64,000 nucleotides of DNA from UBA9715 sp964553375 (GTDB taxonomy: Bacteria; Actinomycetota; Coriobacteriia; Coriobacteriales; Eggerthellaceae). The text below holds more notes on this DNA, generated by a model that saw only the letters and a list, made by a program, of their open reading frames with translations, had not been told where the DNA came from and made no database searches. The stretch's first letter is position 1. The DNA is not shown here. The stretch lies in contig CAZKKN010000001.1 of the NCBI GenBank assembly GCA_964553375.1, positions 47,385 to 111,384 on the forward strand. Direction: 5' to 3'.

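Larger units (their letters stand above)
46029..64000 (+). repeat. Irregular Ig-like YTG-module array of gene B, continuing past window
   Basis: About 6,000 residues of the same module type as gene A, an estimated 70 or so modules. Blocks of unequal size (about 0.5-1.3 kb) are separated by loose linkers after a module closing in F-x-V. Linkers include STGTFWDLSDPAHTMSIAG (about 46995), TTQREFTLSNPRV (48010), EEQAAKVDLATV (49750), AEDIKIDLGDG (52135), NTPKIDITKYDV (54365), AEPIDISKGVITV (57598), NDTRKKLTDTTV (58360) and DSGQQNLEDGSFW (61627). No super-repeat with a fixed period was found by eye. The array has not ended at the window edge. Confidence 0.88.

Noticed and set aside
33501..63599. 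Antisense open frame of 10,032 codons on the - strand
   Set aside because: It is codon-aligned with gene B and exists only because TTA, CTA and TCA are avoided. Its product is a low-complexity His/Gly/Val/Ala-rich sequence without domains, and no ribosome binding site is apparent.
1..64000. tRNA, rRNA, insertion sequences, prophage genes
   Set aside because: None seen; the window is coding for the two giant proteins throughout, apart from the 214-base gap.

Overview
The window is almost entirely two giant genes on the + strand, in tandem and separated by 214 bases. Gene A (1-27988) enters from the left edge and shows 9,328 codons. Gene B (28203-64000) runs off the right edge after 11,932 complete codons with no stop. 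Both encode extracellular-type fibre proteins built almost wholly of Ig-like modules of roughly 75-100 residues with the signature YTGSAITPxVTV ... GTDYTVTY ... NNVNAGTA ... GNYTGT. No enzyme operon, RNA gene, mobile element or CRISPR array is present. All translations were made by eye from the bases, and module counts are estimates.

The DNA is GC-rich with strongly biased codons (GGC, ACC, AAC, GTG, CTG), and gene B has a canonical AGGAGG site and a Gram-positive-style signal peptide. Together with the InlB-like (Listeria-Bacteroides) repeats, the subtilase-type N-terminus and the YTG repeats, this suggests a high-GC anaerobic Gram-positive of gut type. Coriobacteriia/Eggerthellaceae is my best guess, but it is inference and not proven.

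Gene A layout: the tail of an InlB-like region (1-590), a transition domain and MBG/YDG-like modules (about 599-1410), then the long Ig-like array (about 1.7-27.68 kb). The array is hierarchical: three-module blocks of about 0.75 kb near its start, and six-module blocks of about 1.6 kb from 11.4 kb to 25 kb. It ends in an Ala-rich tail of about 100 residues with no recognisable wall anchor. Intergenic region 27989-28202: a perfect 11-bp hairpin, a weak promoter candidate and the ribosome binding site of gene B.

Gene B layout: a long-n-region signal peptide (to Ala64), an acidic/Pro-rich linker, an inhibitor-I9-like propeptide, a subtilase (S8) domain and six InlB-like segments. A transition domain matching that of gene A follows. 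Then come four copies of a very large super-repeat (about 3.65 kb, about 1,200 residues each, 31.9-46.0 kb) and an irregular Ig-like array to the window edge. The S8 domain keeps Asp306, His332 and Asn416, but reads HSN where GTS is expected and stops shortly afterwards, so it looks like a pseudoprotease.

The shared order (InlB-like, transition, Ig array) suggests the genes are tandem paralogs making two megadalton surface or secreted fibres. The most noteworthy points are the pair itself, the apparently dead subtilase head on a protein of over 1 MDa, the nested super-repeats, the missing anchor on gene A, and a codon bias so extreme that the antisense strand stays open for 30 kb.
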